Under the pieces are notes generated by a model. That model had not been told where the DNA came from, ran no database searches, and worked only from the letters and a program-made list of their open reading frames with translations. The position numbers and the translations under genes are program-made. Below, one piece after another: positions 24,631-33,829 of a DNA stretch of 64,000 nt (position 1 is its first letter; every line of letters starts with the position of its first letter). Origin of the DNA: Candidatus Neomicrothrix sp. UBA814 (lineage in GTDB: Bacteria; Actinomycetota; Acidimicrobiia; Acidimicrobiales; Poriferisodalaceae); the NCBI GenBank assembly GCA_002296525.1, contig DBIA01000027.1:4424-68423 (forward strand), in the 5' to 3' direction.

Positions 24631-25842
24631 CTAGGACTTTACGTAGAACGATTCCCGAGCCTGCGAAGGCGGAACTATAGGAATCTCTCCGTCTGTTAAC
24701 GGGGTCATCCATTGTTTGCGTTCTAAAGCGGCTTCGATATACGGAGCTAATTCCAGCTCTTTTTGTGCTACTCGCTCATCTCGATAGGGAGCGAAATGTG
24801 GAAGCACTTCTTCTCCGAACAGTTCAAGGCTTTCACAAATATGCTTGTGTTCATTCTTGCCGCCCTGCTGTAAGAAGATGACCTGGTCGACTCCGGCGGA
24901 TTCAAATTCTTTAACTAAGGCGGTGTAATCTTCAGGTGTGCCGATGCCGGGCGCGCCAATGGTGGGTAACTCCGGCCCCCGAAGTTCTTCGTACTCTCCC
25001 CATAGGTTGCTACGCCCGGGCCTTGTTTCGTTGGCCACCAATGCGTTGACCGCATACCGAAAAAACTGGAACCCGTCGATGCCGCGGCGCATAGCCTCAT
25101 CAGCGTCGCGGTGAAGACTGAAGCCCGCCACCATGGCCAGATTTGCGTTGACGCTGTGGCCAATCGGCACACATTCGTCGCTTCGGATGATGTCGTAATA
25201 AGTGTCTGCCCATGTTTTGGCTTCGTCTGGGTCTACGAAGCTAAAGGCCAGCGCACCTAGTCCATTTCGCGCCGCTACTTCGATCGTCGAGCGGTTGGTG
25301 CAAGCTATCCACATCGGTGGGTGAGGTTTCTGTAGCGGTTTGGGGACCACATTTCTACAGGGCATTGAGAAACCTTCGCCCTCGAAGCCGGGGTACGGTT
25401 CCATCACCATCATGTTGGCGATTTGTTCCGCTGCCTCAAGCGATAATTCCCGTTTCCTTTTAGCGTCTATGTCGTAGCCGCGCAGTTCCAGGCGTGTTGC
25501 TCCTTCTCCGATGCCAAATTCAGCTCTCCCTCGAGAAATCAGATCCAACATGGCGACTGTCTCTGCGCTACGAGAGGGATGGTTGTAGTTGGGAATCACT
25601 TGTCGGATACCAAGTCCAATTCTGATGCGTTCGGTCTTGGCAGCCAGCGAAGCGAGAAATACATCTGAAGCCGAACAATGGGAGTATTCCTCAAGAAAGT
25701 GATGCTCCACGGCCCACGCATGATCAACTCCGATTTGGTCGGCCAGCACAATTTGTTCAGTTGCTTCCTCGATTAGACGCAACTCCGCTTCTTCATCCCA
25801 CGGCTTAGGCAGTTGTAGCTCGTAGAGCATTCCGAACTTCAT
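24631..25842 (-). CDS. LLM-class flavin-dependent oxidoreductase
   Basis: The start is ATG 25842 ('MKFGMLYELQLPKPW') with GGGGGAAAC upstream; the longer reading from 25920 adds an implausible extension. The 403-residue protein has luciferase-like motifs: 'DHAWAVEHHFLEEYSH', 'ISRGRAEFGIGEGATRLEL' and 'HPPMWIACTNRSTIEVAARNG'. It is longer than most family members (about 330-350). It is a flavin monooxygenase or reductase; FMN versus F420 cannot be settled here. It is convergent with the esterase. Confidence 0.87.
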   Translation of the reverse strand: MKFGMLYELQLPKPWDEEAELRLIEEATEQIVLADQIGVDHAWAVEHHFLEEYSHCSASDVFLASLAAKTERIRIGLGIRQVIPNYNHPSRSAETVAMLDLISRGRAEFGIGEGATRLELRGYDIDAKRKRELSLEAAEQIANMMVMEPYPGFEGEGFSMPCRNVVPKPLQKPHPPMWIACTNRSTIEVAARNGLGALAFSFVDPDEAKTWADTYYDIIRSDECVPIGHSVNANLAMVAGFSLHRDADEAMRRGIDGFQFFRYAVNALVANETRPGRSNLWGEYEELRGPELPTIGAPGIGTPEDYTALVKEFESAGVDQVIFLQQGGKNEHKHICESLELFGEEVLPHFAPYRDERVAQKELELAPYIEAALERKQWMTPLTDGEIPIVPPSQARESFYVKS

Positions 25843-26123
25843 GTTTCCCCCTTGAGTTTGCTTCGACCCTACAGCGGTGAAGTGAGGTTGTTCAGTTTTG
25901 GTGGCTTTGTCGCCAATCATTCACCCTTGGCACGTTGTCATCAGCGGACTCCAAAGTTGCAGAAATATCGTCCCAAACGCCCACAACTCCACTGCGATAA
26001 TCACGATTCTCTTTGCGGGGCCTGAGCGCTCGCAGCCTGAAAATTCCTATCGCTTCTGCGGTCCCTATCAGGGCAAGTCAACCACGCATTTCTTTCACGA
26101 CAATGCCGTTAGCGTTTTCACAC

Positions 26124-26330
26124 ATGGAAGGCGCGTGGGACCGACAAGAGCCGGAAAGAAAGAAAGTCTGGATCTATGTGGTTGCTTTCTTTGTCCTGCT
26201 TTACCTTGGCGCTGTCTATCAGGGTTGTAGCGCCATTAAATCTTTGCCTACGGACCAACCAATTGACCTCTCATCACAGCAGGCCGCTCTTGATTTGATA
26301 CCTGGGTATTTGGAGACATTCCCCCGTTAA
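26124..26330 (+). CDS. Possible small single-pass membrane protein
   Basis: From ATG 26124 a 68-residue product has a charged N-terminus ('MEGAWDRQEPERKKVW') and one strong transmembrane helix ('VWIYVVAFFVLLYLGAVY'), followed by a Cys and a polar tail. An ATG at 26103 gives seven more residues. The positive-inside pattern is good. No family is recognisable and no clear ribosome site is seen, so it may not be expressed. The rest of 25843-26123 holds nothing I can identify. Confidence 0.4.
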   Translation: MEGAWDRQEPERKKVWIYVVAFFVLLYLGAVYQGCSAIKSLPTDQPIDLSSQQAALDLIPGYLETFPR

Positions 26331-26349
26331 TCTTTTGATTGAGAACATC

Positions 26350-26739
26350 ATGCGAAAATTCGTTGGTATTTATAACGCCGAAAAAAGTCTCTCAGGAGAG
26401 CTTTCCTACATATTTGGGAAGTTGACTTCAGACAAATCTAAGAGCTGCGAACTCTGCGACATCACGCATGGTCTGAATCCGTTTGGGAAGACTTCGTGGA
26501 AGAAAGCATCTGCTCATTCGAAGGCTGATATCGAGTTGCTCCATACAAACGAAGCAACTAGTCAACAACTTGAAGCGACTTCGGGTCTTCCCTCCATTCT
26601 TGAATTCTCAGATAACTCCTGGATTGAAGTCCTTGACGACCAAGCTATCGCAGAGATGAAAGGGTCACCTTCCCGACTGTTTGAAGCTTTAACAGGCTTG
26701 GAAGTTCCACCCTCTAATCGAGATCGCTTATCTCCCTGA
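26350..26739 (+). CDS. Conserved hypothetical protein with a CELCDITHG motif
   Basis: A 129-residue reading from ATG 26350 ('MRKFVGIYNAEKS'). The notable block is 'SCELCDITHGLNPFGKTSWK', with a C-x2-C followed by an acidic residue and T-H-G, plus 'FVGIYNAEKSLSGELSYIFGKL' in the N-terminus. I have the impression that this pattern occurs in a family of unknown function found in many environmental bacteria (sometimes labelled GTPase without support). A thiol-metal or redox site at the C-x2-C is plausible. It is followed 22 bases later by the DUF1330-like gene. Confidence 0.6.
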   Translation: MRKFVGIYNAEKSLSGELSYIFGKLTSDKSKSCELCDITHGLNPFGKTSWKKASAHSKADIELLHTNEATSQQLEATSGLPSILEFSDNSWIEVLDDQAIAEMKGSPSRLFEALTGLEVPPSNRDRLSP

Positions 26740-26761
26740 GGTAGCGATGTAGGTTTATCTC

Positions 26762-27160
26762 ATGACCGGTGGGATTACATCAAGCGAAGAGCAAATAACG
26801 AGACTTCAAAGGTTGGCGGCAGGTTCACCTGAGTTCCCTTTGGTGATGCTGAATATCAACAGGTACAGCCCGGAAGCTGAGTTCCCCGAAGGAGAAACCT
26901 ATAAGTCCTATATGGAGGCGATTCAACATTCCGTAGGCGCAGTTGGTGGCTCGGTGCTGTGGCGGACAAAGGTTCAAGGTGCGGTTGTTGGCGACCTTGA
27001 AGGTTTCCACGAGGTATTGGCTGTCTGGTACCCCAACTATGAAGCATTTCTTGCTTTGCCCGACGCAGATGGGGCAAAAGAGATGTTCCGTTATCGCCGA
27101 ACCTGCGTCGAGGAAGCTCACATAATTGAGCTATCTGATTTTAGCGATGCTTCTGGCTGA
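26762..27160 (+). CDS. DUF1330-family protein
   Basis: The 132 residues contain the dimeric alpha/beta-barrel pattern of DUF1330: a long first strand 'FPLVMLNINRYS', 'YKSYMEAIQHSVGAVGGSVLW', and 'FHEVLAVWYPNYEAFLALPDADG'. Members are small cytoplasmic proteins of unknown activity. The ATG is preceded by TAGGTT and six bases, consistent with a leaderless mRNA, so it probably has its own promoter despite the closeness of the preceding gene. Confidence 0.75.
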   Translation: MTGGITSSEEQITRLQRLAAGSPEFPLVMLNINRYSPEAEFPEGETYKSYMEAIQHSVGAVGGSVLWRTKVQGAVVGDLEGFHEVLAVWYPNYEAFLALPDADGAKEMFRYRRTCVEEAHIIELSDFSDASG

Positions 27161-27213
27161 CACATCCGGACCCATAGTTGCCGTCCCGTGTTCCCTGACC
27201 ACAAAACCTGTCG

Positions 27214-28020
27214 TTAACGACCTTCGAATTTAGGAGTTCGTTTCTCCATAAACGCCAACGGACCTTCTTTCGCATCTTCGGTTTGGCCTAACACAACCCC
27301 AGCTTCAGATTCGAGAACAAGAGCTTCTCGTTCCCCAAGGTCCGCGGAGTGTCGCACCACCCGTCGGGCAGCTTGGACGGCTAGAGGGGCGTTAGCGGCG
27401 ATGATATGTGCCATTTGTAAGGCCACAGTGAGTACGTCAGCCGGTGGAACCAACCGATTAAATAACCCCGAATTAGCGAGTTCGTCGCTAAGAATTGGCT
27501 GAGCGCAGAGCAACATTTCCATCGCTAATGCGCCGGGTAGATGCCTCCCCAAAAGGGCCGTTCCTCCCATCCCAGGGATAAGTCCTAGCGCTACCTCCGA
27601 TAGCCCCAACTTCAGTCCTTGACCCACCACTCGTAAATCGCACGAAAGCAAAAGCTCCATGCCGCCTGCAATGGCGTGCCCATTAACAGCTCCGATCAGA
27701 GGCTTTTCAATGTCGTATCCGGCAAGTGTGGCGCGACGCAGTAAATCACGATCAGACGCTATTAACTCTTCGACTTCATTCTGAGGGTCCCGAGCGCCAG
27801 TAATCACAGGGATAGTCGTTCCAAGGTCGAATCCCGAACAAAAGGTTGATTCGCCTGCTCCCGTGATTACCGCAACACGAACTTGCTGATCTTCCTTTAT
27901 CTGTTCCCAAACTTCGGCGAGTGCCACGATCAGCTCTGGATTAAGAGAATTTCGGGCCTCTGGCCGGTTGAGAGTGACGACTGCAACATGGTCGCCTATT
28001 TCGTAGTTAAGGACATTCAT
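27214..28020 (-). CDS. Enoyl-CoA hydratase/isomerase (crotonase family)
   Basis: The 268-residue protein has the crotonase fold motifs: 'VVTLNRPEARNSLN', the CoA-binding/oxyanion segment 'FCSGFDLG', 'GAVNGHAIAGGMELLLSCDLRV' and 'LGLIPGMGGTALLGRHLPG'. The glutamates used by hydratases correspond to positions in 'GMELLL' and the later 'LSEVALGL'; the second is Glu here. Its ATG lies one base after the stop of the PhyH gene (TGA-T-ATG), so they are translationally coupled and may act on the same CoA ester. Confidence 0.88.
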   Translation of the reverse strand: MNVLNYEIGDHVAVVTLNRPEARNSLNPELIVALAEVWEQIKEDQQVRVAVITGAGESTFCSGFDLGTTIPVITGARDPQNEVEELIASDRDLLRRATLAGYDIEKPLIGAVNGHAIAGGMELLLSCDLRVVGQGLKLGLSEVALGLIPGMGGTALLGRHLPGALAMEMLLCAQPILSDELANSGLFNRLVPPADVLTVALQMAHIIAANAPLAVQAARRVVRHSADLGEREALVLESEAGVVLGQTEDAKEGPLAFMEKRTPKFEGR

Positions 28021-28021
28021 A

Positions 28022-29194
28022 TCAAATTCCGATATCTCTTAGGTTGTAATCGCGCAACTGGGTTTTAGTTTCTTCTCCCCAGACGTATTGGCCCTCAAGG
28101 CCTTTGAACGGTTCGTATGTGTAACGTTTCTCGGTCGGGTGATGCTGCGAGCGAGCATCTATTGCCCAGGCAATGGCTTTAGACCGTTCGAAGATGTACT
28201 CCTCGTCATATTCCGACACCGGGTTATGGACACCGCCGCTTCGTATGCCGATCACCGATGATCGGCGATGAAACCCGAAATTAATTGTTACTCGCACCTT
28301 CGAACTTGTGTTAGCGAAGGAACCGTGAACGGCTTGACGGCTAGTGATGGCTACATCTCCCGGATCGCAAATTAATGGAACTGCTTGAGGGAGGCGATCT
28401 GAGCCAGCTTCGTTGACCATTGCCTTGATGTCGATTTTTCCGACGCGGTGCGAACCAGGAATTACCCACAGGCCGTTGGTTGCGTCGCAACCATATAACT
28501 GAGCCATGAAATTAAAGCCGTGGGTATGGTCATCTAATTCAGGACTTTCCCAGTGAGTCCAGCCGTCCTGGTGCCAAGCAACTGAACCGCCGAGGCCCGG
28601 CTGTTTTATCCACACGGCTTCATTAAATGGAGTGAAATCGGGCCCGTTGATCGCTTCGGCAACTCTCAGGAGATCTGGGTGTCCGTAAAGCCGGAGACAC
28701 GCGTCTGAGAACTGGAGCGAACCCAAAAATAGTTGAACCACATAATCCGGTGCGTTTGAGGGTGGATCTGGCTCATTCATCTTCGCTTGGTGTCGGCCGT
28801 ATGAAGCATCTGTTCCGCCGAGCGGGTCGGAGAGGGGGCGGACCCAACTGATGTTTCTGCCCTCGAGGTCAACGCCTAGGGCGGGATTTCCGTGTTTGTC
28901 TACAAGGGCATCCTTACTAACCGGCGCGCGATCGAGCATCATCGCGACATCAGACTCGATTTCTTGGAGTTCCCGCTCATCTATGACATTGGTGAATACG
29001 TAAAAGCCGTGGCGGTCGTAAGCGTCAATGATTTCAGGATCAAGACAACCATCGGGGGTAAAGCGGATTGGACCCCGATTGTCGAGATCAAGGGCGCGAG
29101 CTGTGCCTTCTTCACGGTAGGCAACCATCTCAGTCTCAGCTGTGCCGTAGTCAACGATCGGCACCTCTATTAGCGGCAGCTTAGTTTCGGTCAT
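28022..29194 (-). CDS. Phytanoyl-CoA dioxygenase (PhyH) family oxygenase
   Basis: Start ATG 29194 (a TTG at 29203 is also in frame); 390 residues. The Fe(II) site is His-x-Asp in 'VAWHQDGWTHWE' and distal His in 'RQAVHGSFANTS', with Arg in 'SKVRVTINFGFHRR' for 2-oxoglutarate. An N-terminal region of about 50 residues precedes the core 'DRHGFYVFTNVIDERE'. It differs clearly from the PhyH-like protein at 19113 (length and flanks). Coupling to an enoyl-CoA hydratase suggests hydroxylation of an acyl-CoA or a branched substrate before beta-oxidation-like steps. Confidence 0.87.
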   Translation of the reverse strand: MTETKLPLIEVPIVDYGTAETEMVAYREEGTARALDLDNRGPIRFTPDGCLDPEIIDAYDRHGFYVFTNVIDERELQEIESDVAMMLDRAPVSKDALVDKHGNPALGVDLEGRNISWVRPLSDPLGGTDASYGRHQAKMNEPDPPSNAPDYVVQLFLGSLQFSDACLRLYGHPDLLRVAEAINGPDFTPFNEAVWIKQPGLGGSVAWHQDGWTHWESPELDDHTHGFNFMAQLYGCDATNGLWVIPGSHRVGKIDIKAMVNEAGSDRLPQAVPLICDPGDVAITSRQAVHGSFANTSSKVRVTINFGFHRRSSVIGIRSGGVHNPVSEYDEEYIFERSKAIAWAIDARSQHHPTEKRYTYEPFKGLEGQYVWGEETKTQLRDYNLRDIGI

Positions 29195-29271
29195 GTCAGT
29201 CAACGGTAGTTCTTACTTATCTGCTATGAGTTCGAATCTGCGCTTTGCACCGTTGGGACGCTTGAGCTTGA

Positions 29272-29637
29272 GTGTTGTACGGTCCTAACGTGTTTCTCGT
29301 AGAAAGTTACATAGCAGGCATACTTAAATACGCCGACTTCGGAGGGCGGGCGAGTAGACGTGAATATTGGGGGTTTGCGTTCGCGAATTTAATTCTGGCG
29401 GCTTCCTGTTGGCTATTAGGGGTTGTTGGAGGTCCGCTACAAAGTCTGAGCATTTTGTATGCCCTAGCTGTGCTTGTTCCGAACTTGGCGATCACAGCGC
29501 GTCGTCTTCATGACACAGGACGCACCGGTTGGTGGTTGCCACTGGGAATCGTCCCGACGCCGCTGGTTCTGATCATCCTGTTTTTTGTCTGTCAAAAGGG
29601 TCAAACGGAAGCAAATCGCTATGGGCCACCTGTTTAG
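29272..29637 (+). CDS. DUF805 membrane protein
   Basis: The 121 residues begin (after an uncertain start; GTG 29272, with GTG 29290 also possible) with 'YADFGGRASRREYWGF', the DUF805 hallmark. Several hydrophobic helices, 'TARRLHDTGRTGWWLPLGI' and a short polar tail follow. DUF805 proteins are small inner-membrane proteins of unknown function, common across bacteria. It stands alone between the PhyH gene and fumarase. Confidence 0.8.
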   Translation: MLYGPNVFLVESYIAGILKYADFGGRASRREYWGFAFANLILAASCWLLGVVGGPLQSLSILYALAVLVPNLAITARRLHDTGRTGWWLPLGIVPTPLVLIILFFVCQKGQTEANRYGPPV

Positions 29638-29717
29638 AGGTAAAAAGCAACGCGTGAAGCAGTAGATCGCAAAAAGAGTCTCCTCCGCATCTGTAGAAAG
29701 CCAGTAGCTTTAATGCC

Positions 29718-31349
29718 GTGCCTGACTTTCTATATAGCGACCTGCTTCCTGTCACCGAGAGCGAGATTGCATACCGTCGAATCACCGAAGATTACGTATC
29801 TGTGTTCGAAGCTAACGGGAAAAGTTTCTTGCAAGTTGAGCCTGAAGGGCTGCGCTTGCTGACTGCCGAGGCAATGCGTGATATCGCTCATCTGTTCCGT
29901 GCAGAACATTTGGAGCAATTGGCTGCGATTCTGGAAGATCCTGAAGCATCTGACAATGACAGATTCGTAGCGGTTGAACTTCTAAAAAACGCCAACATAG
30001 CGGCAGGCGGAGTGCTCCCGAGTTGCCAGGACACAGGTACTGCAATTATCTGGGGCACTAAAGGAGAGCGAGTCGTTACAGGTGTCGACGATGCTGAATA
30101 CATCAGTCGAGGCGTATACGACACCTACCAGACTTCTAGTCTTCGTTATTCCCAACTTGCACCTATGACAATGTTTGACGAGCAAAACACCGGTAATAAC
30201 CTTCCGGCCCAAATTGAGATCTATTCGGGCCCAGGGGATATTTACAAGCTTGCATTTATGGCGAAAGGCGGTGGGTCGGCGAACAAGAGTTTTCTGTACC
30301 AGGAAACTAAGGCGCTTCTCAACCCGACCAGTCTGACCGAATTTCTTGATGAGAAACTTCGAACGTTGGGCACCGCTGCATGCCCTCCTTACCACCTCGC
30401 TGTTGTCATTGGAGGCACGTCAGCTGAGCATGCGCTTAAGACCGCTAAGTATGCGTCAGCCAAATATCTAGAGATGCTTCCCACAGCCGGGAGCGAAGCT
30501 GGGCATGGTTTTCGCGACCTGGAGTGGGAGGAACGGATTCTTGAACTGACCCGAGAATTCGGAATCGGGGCCCAATTTGGCGGGAAGTATTTTTGTCACG
30601 ATGTTCGAGTAGTGAGGCTGCCGCGTCACGGAGCAAGTTGTCCAGTAGCTATAGCGGTTTCGTGTTCTGCGGACAGGCAGGCCTTTGCCAAAATCACGGC
30701 CGACGGAATTTTTCTCGAGCAACTAGAGGAAGATCCGGCGAAATATCTTCCCGATACTTCGGATGCCGAACTTTCAGATGAAGTTATAGACATCAATTTG
30801 AATCGTCCAATGAACGAGATCCGGGAAGAACTCTCCAAGTTCCCTGTCAAAACCCGACTATCTCTTACGGGTACTTTGGTCGTAGCTCGCGATATCGCCC
30901 ATGCGAAGATTCAAGAACGACTCGATGCAGGTCAAGGTATGCCCGAATACTTGAGAGATTTCCCTGTCTATTACGCGGGCCCTGCCAAGACTCCCGAAGG
31001 TTATGCCTCAGGCTCGTTTGGTCCAACGACCGCCGGCCGGATGGACAGCTATGTCGAGTCGTTCCAAGCTGAAGGTGGAAGTTTAGTGATGCTCGCAAAG
31101 GGCAATAGGTCCAGCCAAGTTACGGAGGCTTGTAAAACCTATGGAGGGTTTTACCTTGGCTCTATTGGTGGTCCCGCTGCGAGGTTGGCGAAAGACTCGA
31201 TACGAAAAGTTGAGGTTCTGGAATATCCCGAGTTGGGTATGGAAGCGGTCTGGAAGATCGAGGTCGAAGACTTCCCAGCCTTCATTGTCGTTGACGATAA
31301 AGGAAACGATTTTTTCTCTGAAGTTTCAACTCCGGTAACTATCAAGTAG
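29718..31349 (+). CDS. Class I fumarate hydratase ([4Fe-4S]-dependent)
   Basis: A 543-residue homologue of FumA/FumB that interconverts fumarate and malate in the TCA cycle. It has the single-chain alpha-plus-beta architecture. Cluster cysteines can be seen in 'LPSCQDTGTA' (Cys 103), 'TAACPPYH' (about 220) and 'GASCPVAIAVSC' (about 312). The C-terminal half carries 'YYAGPAKTPEGYASGSFGPTTAGRMD'-type catalytic sequence (quoted in part: 'GSFGPTTAGRMD'). The GTG start has TAGCTT seven bases upstream. As class I fumarases are sensitive to oxygen, its use beside many oxygenases is notable. Citrate synthase and aconitase lie within 12 kb. Confidence 0.93.
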   Translation: MPDFLYSDLLPVTESEIAYRRITEDYVSVFEANGKSFLQVEPEGLRLLTAEAMRDIAHLFRAEHLEQLAAILEDPEASDNDRFVAVELLKNANIAAGGVLPSCQDTGTAIIWGTKGERVVTGVDDAEYISRGVYDTYQTSSLRYSQLAPMTMFDEQNTGNNLPAQIEIYSGPGDIYKLAFMAKGGGSANKSFLYQETKALLNPTSLTEFLDEKLRTLGTAACPPYHLAVVIGGTSAEHALKTAKYASAKYLEMLPTAGSEAGHGFRDLEWEERILELTREFGIGAQFGGKYFCHDVRVVRLPRHGASCPVAIAVSCSADRQAFAKITADGIFLEQLEEDPAKYLPDTSDAELSDEVIDINLNRPMNEIREELSKFPVKTRLSLTGTLVVARDIAHAKIQERLDAGQGMPEYLRDFPVYYAGPAKTPEGYASGSFGPTTAGRMDSYVESFQAEGGSLVMLAKGNRSSQVTEACKTYGGFYLGSIGGPAARLAKDSIRKVEVLEYPELGMEAVWKIEVEDFPAFIVVDDKGNDFFSEVSTPVTIK

Positions 31350-31382
31350 TGACGCTTGTCACGTACTCGGTGGCCAGGAGCA

Positions 31383-31754
31383 TTACCGGAGAAAAGTTAC
31401 CCAAATAGAAAAAGCTATTCCTGCCAAGGCCATGACAGTCATCGTGACAATGCTGGACCTAGGCAACCGGCCGTCACTGTCACTTGGTAGGCGTTTTCGG
31501 ACTATCTGAAGTAATCGGTCTGCCCAGGCCACGTCTCTGCTGAGTATCCCTAACCCCACTGCGACGACTAGAAGACCTGGCCCGGGTAAGGGCATCATTA
31601 TCACGCCGATGATGGTGACCAGTGACCCGGAAGTCATGCGAAGCAGCCGAGTTACAACGCCTCGGCGGGCCTCTTCTCTGGTCTCCTCCCGGTAGCCGGT
31701 CTCGAACTCGGCTTCTATAGCTGCTTCTTCGAAACGGTTCTCTTCTTCGTTCAC
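31383..31754 (-). CDS. PGPGW-type transmembrane protein
   Basis: The 123-residue product contains the signature 'MMPLPGPGLLVVAVGLGILS', typical of the small PGPGW membrane family, with two or three transmembrane helices ('SLVTIIGVI', then 'IVTMTVMALAGIAFSIWVTF'). The N-terminal 35 residues are strongly acidic. The function is unknown; related actinobacterial genes sit beside many different operons. It starts at GTG 31754 and is separated from the phosphatase by 117 bases in which I see nothing distinct. Confidence 0.75.
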   Translation of the reverse strand: MNEEENRFEEAAIEAEFETGYREETREEARRGVVTRLLRMTSGSLVTIIGVIMMPLPGPGLLVVAVGLGILSRDVAWADRLLQIVRKRLPSDSDGRLPRSSIVTMTVMALAGIAFSIWVTFLR

Positions 31755-31871
31755 TAATCGACTTTCGTTCCAGACTTTAGGCCCTGTCGTGGCGTTCTGA
31801 GTAGGTCTACTAACTCATCAGACTTTAGGTTGTTACAAACTGATAGTGAGAATGCAAAGCGCTTTTGTTAT

Positions 31872-32642
31872 TTACACCAACATGTTGAGCCGAAGGGTTC
31901 TAATAGTTTCAGAATGAATTCCTAAGTGGCCGATCAGAAATTCCTCAACTCCGCCGTATTGATTGTCCAAGTGGCTCAATGTCCGAGCCATAGCGTCTCT
32001 CGGCGCCGACAAAGCTGGCCGAATTGCTTCAACATCAGCGCCCGCTGCTTCAAGACTCGGCCTAAGTTCATTAATGCGACGTTCTGAACGTAACTCGTTA
32101 GTTAGTTCGTAATCATCAAGAACACACTCGCGGTCTACGCCGCAAAGCTCAAGAATCAGTGCAGCAGCGATGCCCGTTCGATCCTTACCAGCAGTGCAGT
32201 GGAAAAGTAGAGGCCAACAGTCTAAGTCTGCGGCCAAATCCAAGAACCTCGCGAACTGGATCCCTGATTCTGAGAGCATCTCGATGTAGCTATCAGCCAC
32301 GTCGTTCACCGTTACGGAAGTAATTTGGCCCGCCCTGATCCGTTCCACGAACTCAGTTTGTTGTGCGATTTCGTCTCCGATGGGTAGGGGCGCGTGGGTT
32401 GTCACTGTTGACCACAGATTAGAAACGTCCCTACTTGATTCTGCGGAGGTCCGAAAATCTATGACCGTTCGAATGCCGTAACTTGCGAGTTCTTCTCGAT
32501 CATCGTCGCTCAGCTCGCTGAGACGGTCGGATCGGAACAGAACGTTTCGCCTAACGTGACGGCCATCAATAACCTCGTAGCCGCCAAGGTCTCGACAGTT
32601 CATTGCGCCGGTCAACGGGAGAACAGCGAAATCGCGATTCAT
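31872..32642 (-). CDS. Tyrosine-protein-phosphatase-like protein (Y_phosphatase3 type)
   Basis: A 256-residue protein with the dual-specificity/tyrosine phosphatase P-loop HCxxGxxRT as 'HCTAGKDRTGIAAALIL' (about 144-160), the N-terminal 'MNCRDLGGYEVIDG' and 'RTVIDFRTSAES'. These marks define the bacterial PTP group that includes mycobacterial PtpB, some of which act on phospholipid or phospho-Tyr targets. Its ATG overlaps the stop of the acyl-CoA dehydrogenase gene (ATGA), so the two are co-translated. Confidence 0.88.
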   Translation of the reverse strand: MNRDFAVLPLTGAMNCRDLGGYEVIDGRHVRRNVLFRSDRLSELSDDDREELASYGIRTVIDFRTSAESSRDVSNLWSTVTTHAPLPIGDEIAQQTEFVERIRAGQITSVTVNDVADSYIEMLSESGIQFARFLDLAADLDCWPLLFHCTAGKDRTGIAAALILELCGVDRECVLDDYELTNELRSERRINELRPSLEAAGADVEAIRPALSAPRDAMARTLSHLDNQYGGVEEFLIGHLGIHSETIRTLRLNMLV

Positions 32643-33757
32643 GTTTGAGGCCTTGGTTCTCTCGGCAGACCGAGAATTCTCTCCCCAATGATGTTTCTCA
32701 AAATTTGAGTCGTTCCACCCATAATTGTGTAGGCGGGCGAATACACAAGGTTTCGAGACACCCGGTTGCTTAGCATCGCGTCTGCTCCCGTTACTAGCCC
32801 AACGAAATTAGCGACCTTCTGTTCAAACTCAGTGCACCACGTCTTGGTTATGGCTGAATACTGAGCGAAAGGAGTCTGACGTAGAACATTTCTTAGCACC
32901 ATGTCCCGTCCGATCCGATAGCCAGTTTCGATCTCGGCCATTTTCTGCCTGACAAGAGGACCCGATGAGTCGGTTAATTCTTTCGTATCCAGATAAAGGC
33001 GCTGGTTGGAAGCTAAGCGGTCAATTCCGCCGCGTTCGTGCTCTAGCTGACGCATTGTTTGGCCGAAACTGTTGTTCAGTTCACCAACAAGATTTTCTCC
33101 CGGTACGAGAACGTCATTAAAGAAGACTTCATTGAAGTGAGAATCACCCGAAGCGTCTTTGATTGGCTTGACTTCGATGCCTGGTGATTTCATATCGACG
33201 ATAAATTCACTCATTCCCTTGTGAGGAGCAGCGTCCAGGTCGGTGCGGCAAATCAGGTAACACCAATCAGCTGATTGGGCTCCGCTGGTCCAAATCTTTT
33301 GCCCATTGACGACCCAATTAGCACCATCTTTTACGGCTTTGGTGCTGATGCCGGCGACGTTGGAGCCAGCATCAGGTTCGGACATGCCGATACACCACTT
33401 CGACTTCCCCTGTCTCATCGCGGGTAGAAATCTCTCTTGTTGGTCGGGAGTGCCATATGCCAGTAGGACTGGTCCAATCTGCCTGTCAGGGAAAAACGAT
33501 CCAGCCATAGGAGCGCGCCCTAAAAGCAGTTGTTCGGTTACAACGAATCGTTCGACTTCTGGCCGTCCGTCTCCGCCCTTATCAACGGGCCATGTCATGC
33601 CAATCCAGCCCTTCTGGGCGAGTCTCAAAGTGAACTCGTCGCTGTAGCCGACCAACCAGCCGTCATCGGTCTTTAACAGGTCGGCGGTAGCTTCGCTTAC
33701 CCACTTTGCGGCCTCTTCAGCCAATTCGTCTAATTCTTCGGGCCAGGTGTAGTCCAT
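32639..33757 (-). CDS. Acyl-CoA dehydrogenase
   Basis: The 372-residue FAD enzyme has family motifs: 'MSEPDAGSNVAG' and 'WVVNGQKIWTSGAQSADW' (substrate and FAD contacts), and the C-terminal 'GGTTQILRNIIGERILGLPREP'. The usual catalytic Glu region lies in the last 130 residues, but subgroup differences make it hard to point to one residue. It would oxidise acyl-CoA at the alpha-beta bond. It begins an ATGA-coupled pair with the phosphatase and is divergent from the quinone oxidoreductase gene. Confidence 0.9.
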   Translation of the reverse strand: MDYTWPEELDELAEEAAKWVSEATADLLKTDDGWLVGYSDEFTLRLAQKGWIGMTWPVDKGGDGRPEVERFVVTEQLLLGRAPMAGSFFPDRQIGPVLLAYGTPDQQERFLPAMRQGKSKWCIGMSEPDAGSNVAGISTKAVKDGANWVVNGQKIWTSGAQSADWCYLICRTDLDAAPHKGMSEFIVDMKSPGIEVKPIKDASGDSHFNEVFFNDVLVPGENLVGELNNSFGQTMRQLEHERGGIDRLASNQRLYLDTKELTDSSGPLVRQKMAEIETGYRIGRDMVLRNVLRQTPFAQYSAITKTWCTEFEQKVANFVGLVTGADAMLSNRVSRNLVYSPAYTIMGGTTQILRNIIGERILGLPREPRPQT

Positions 33758-33829
33758 AGGAGCACGAGCGTAGTCAACCGCCAGGGGTTCTACGATTTTG
33801 CTGCGCGTAATGCGGCTAACCTGCCCCGG

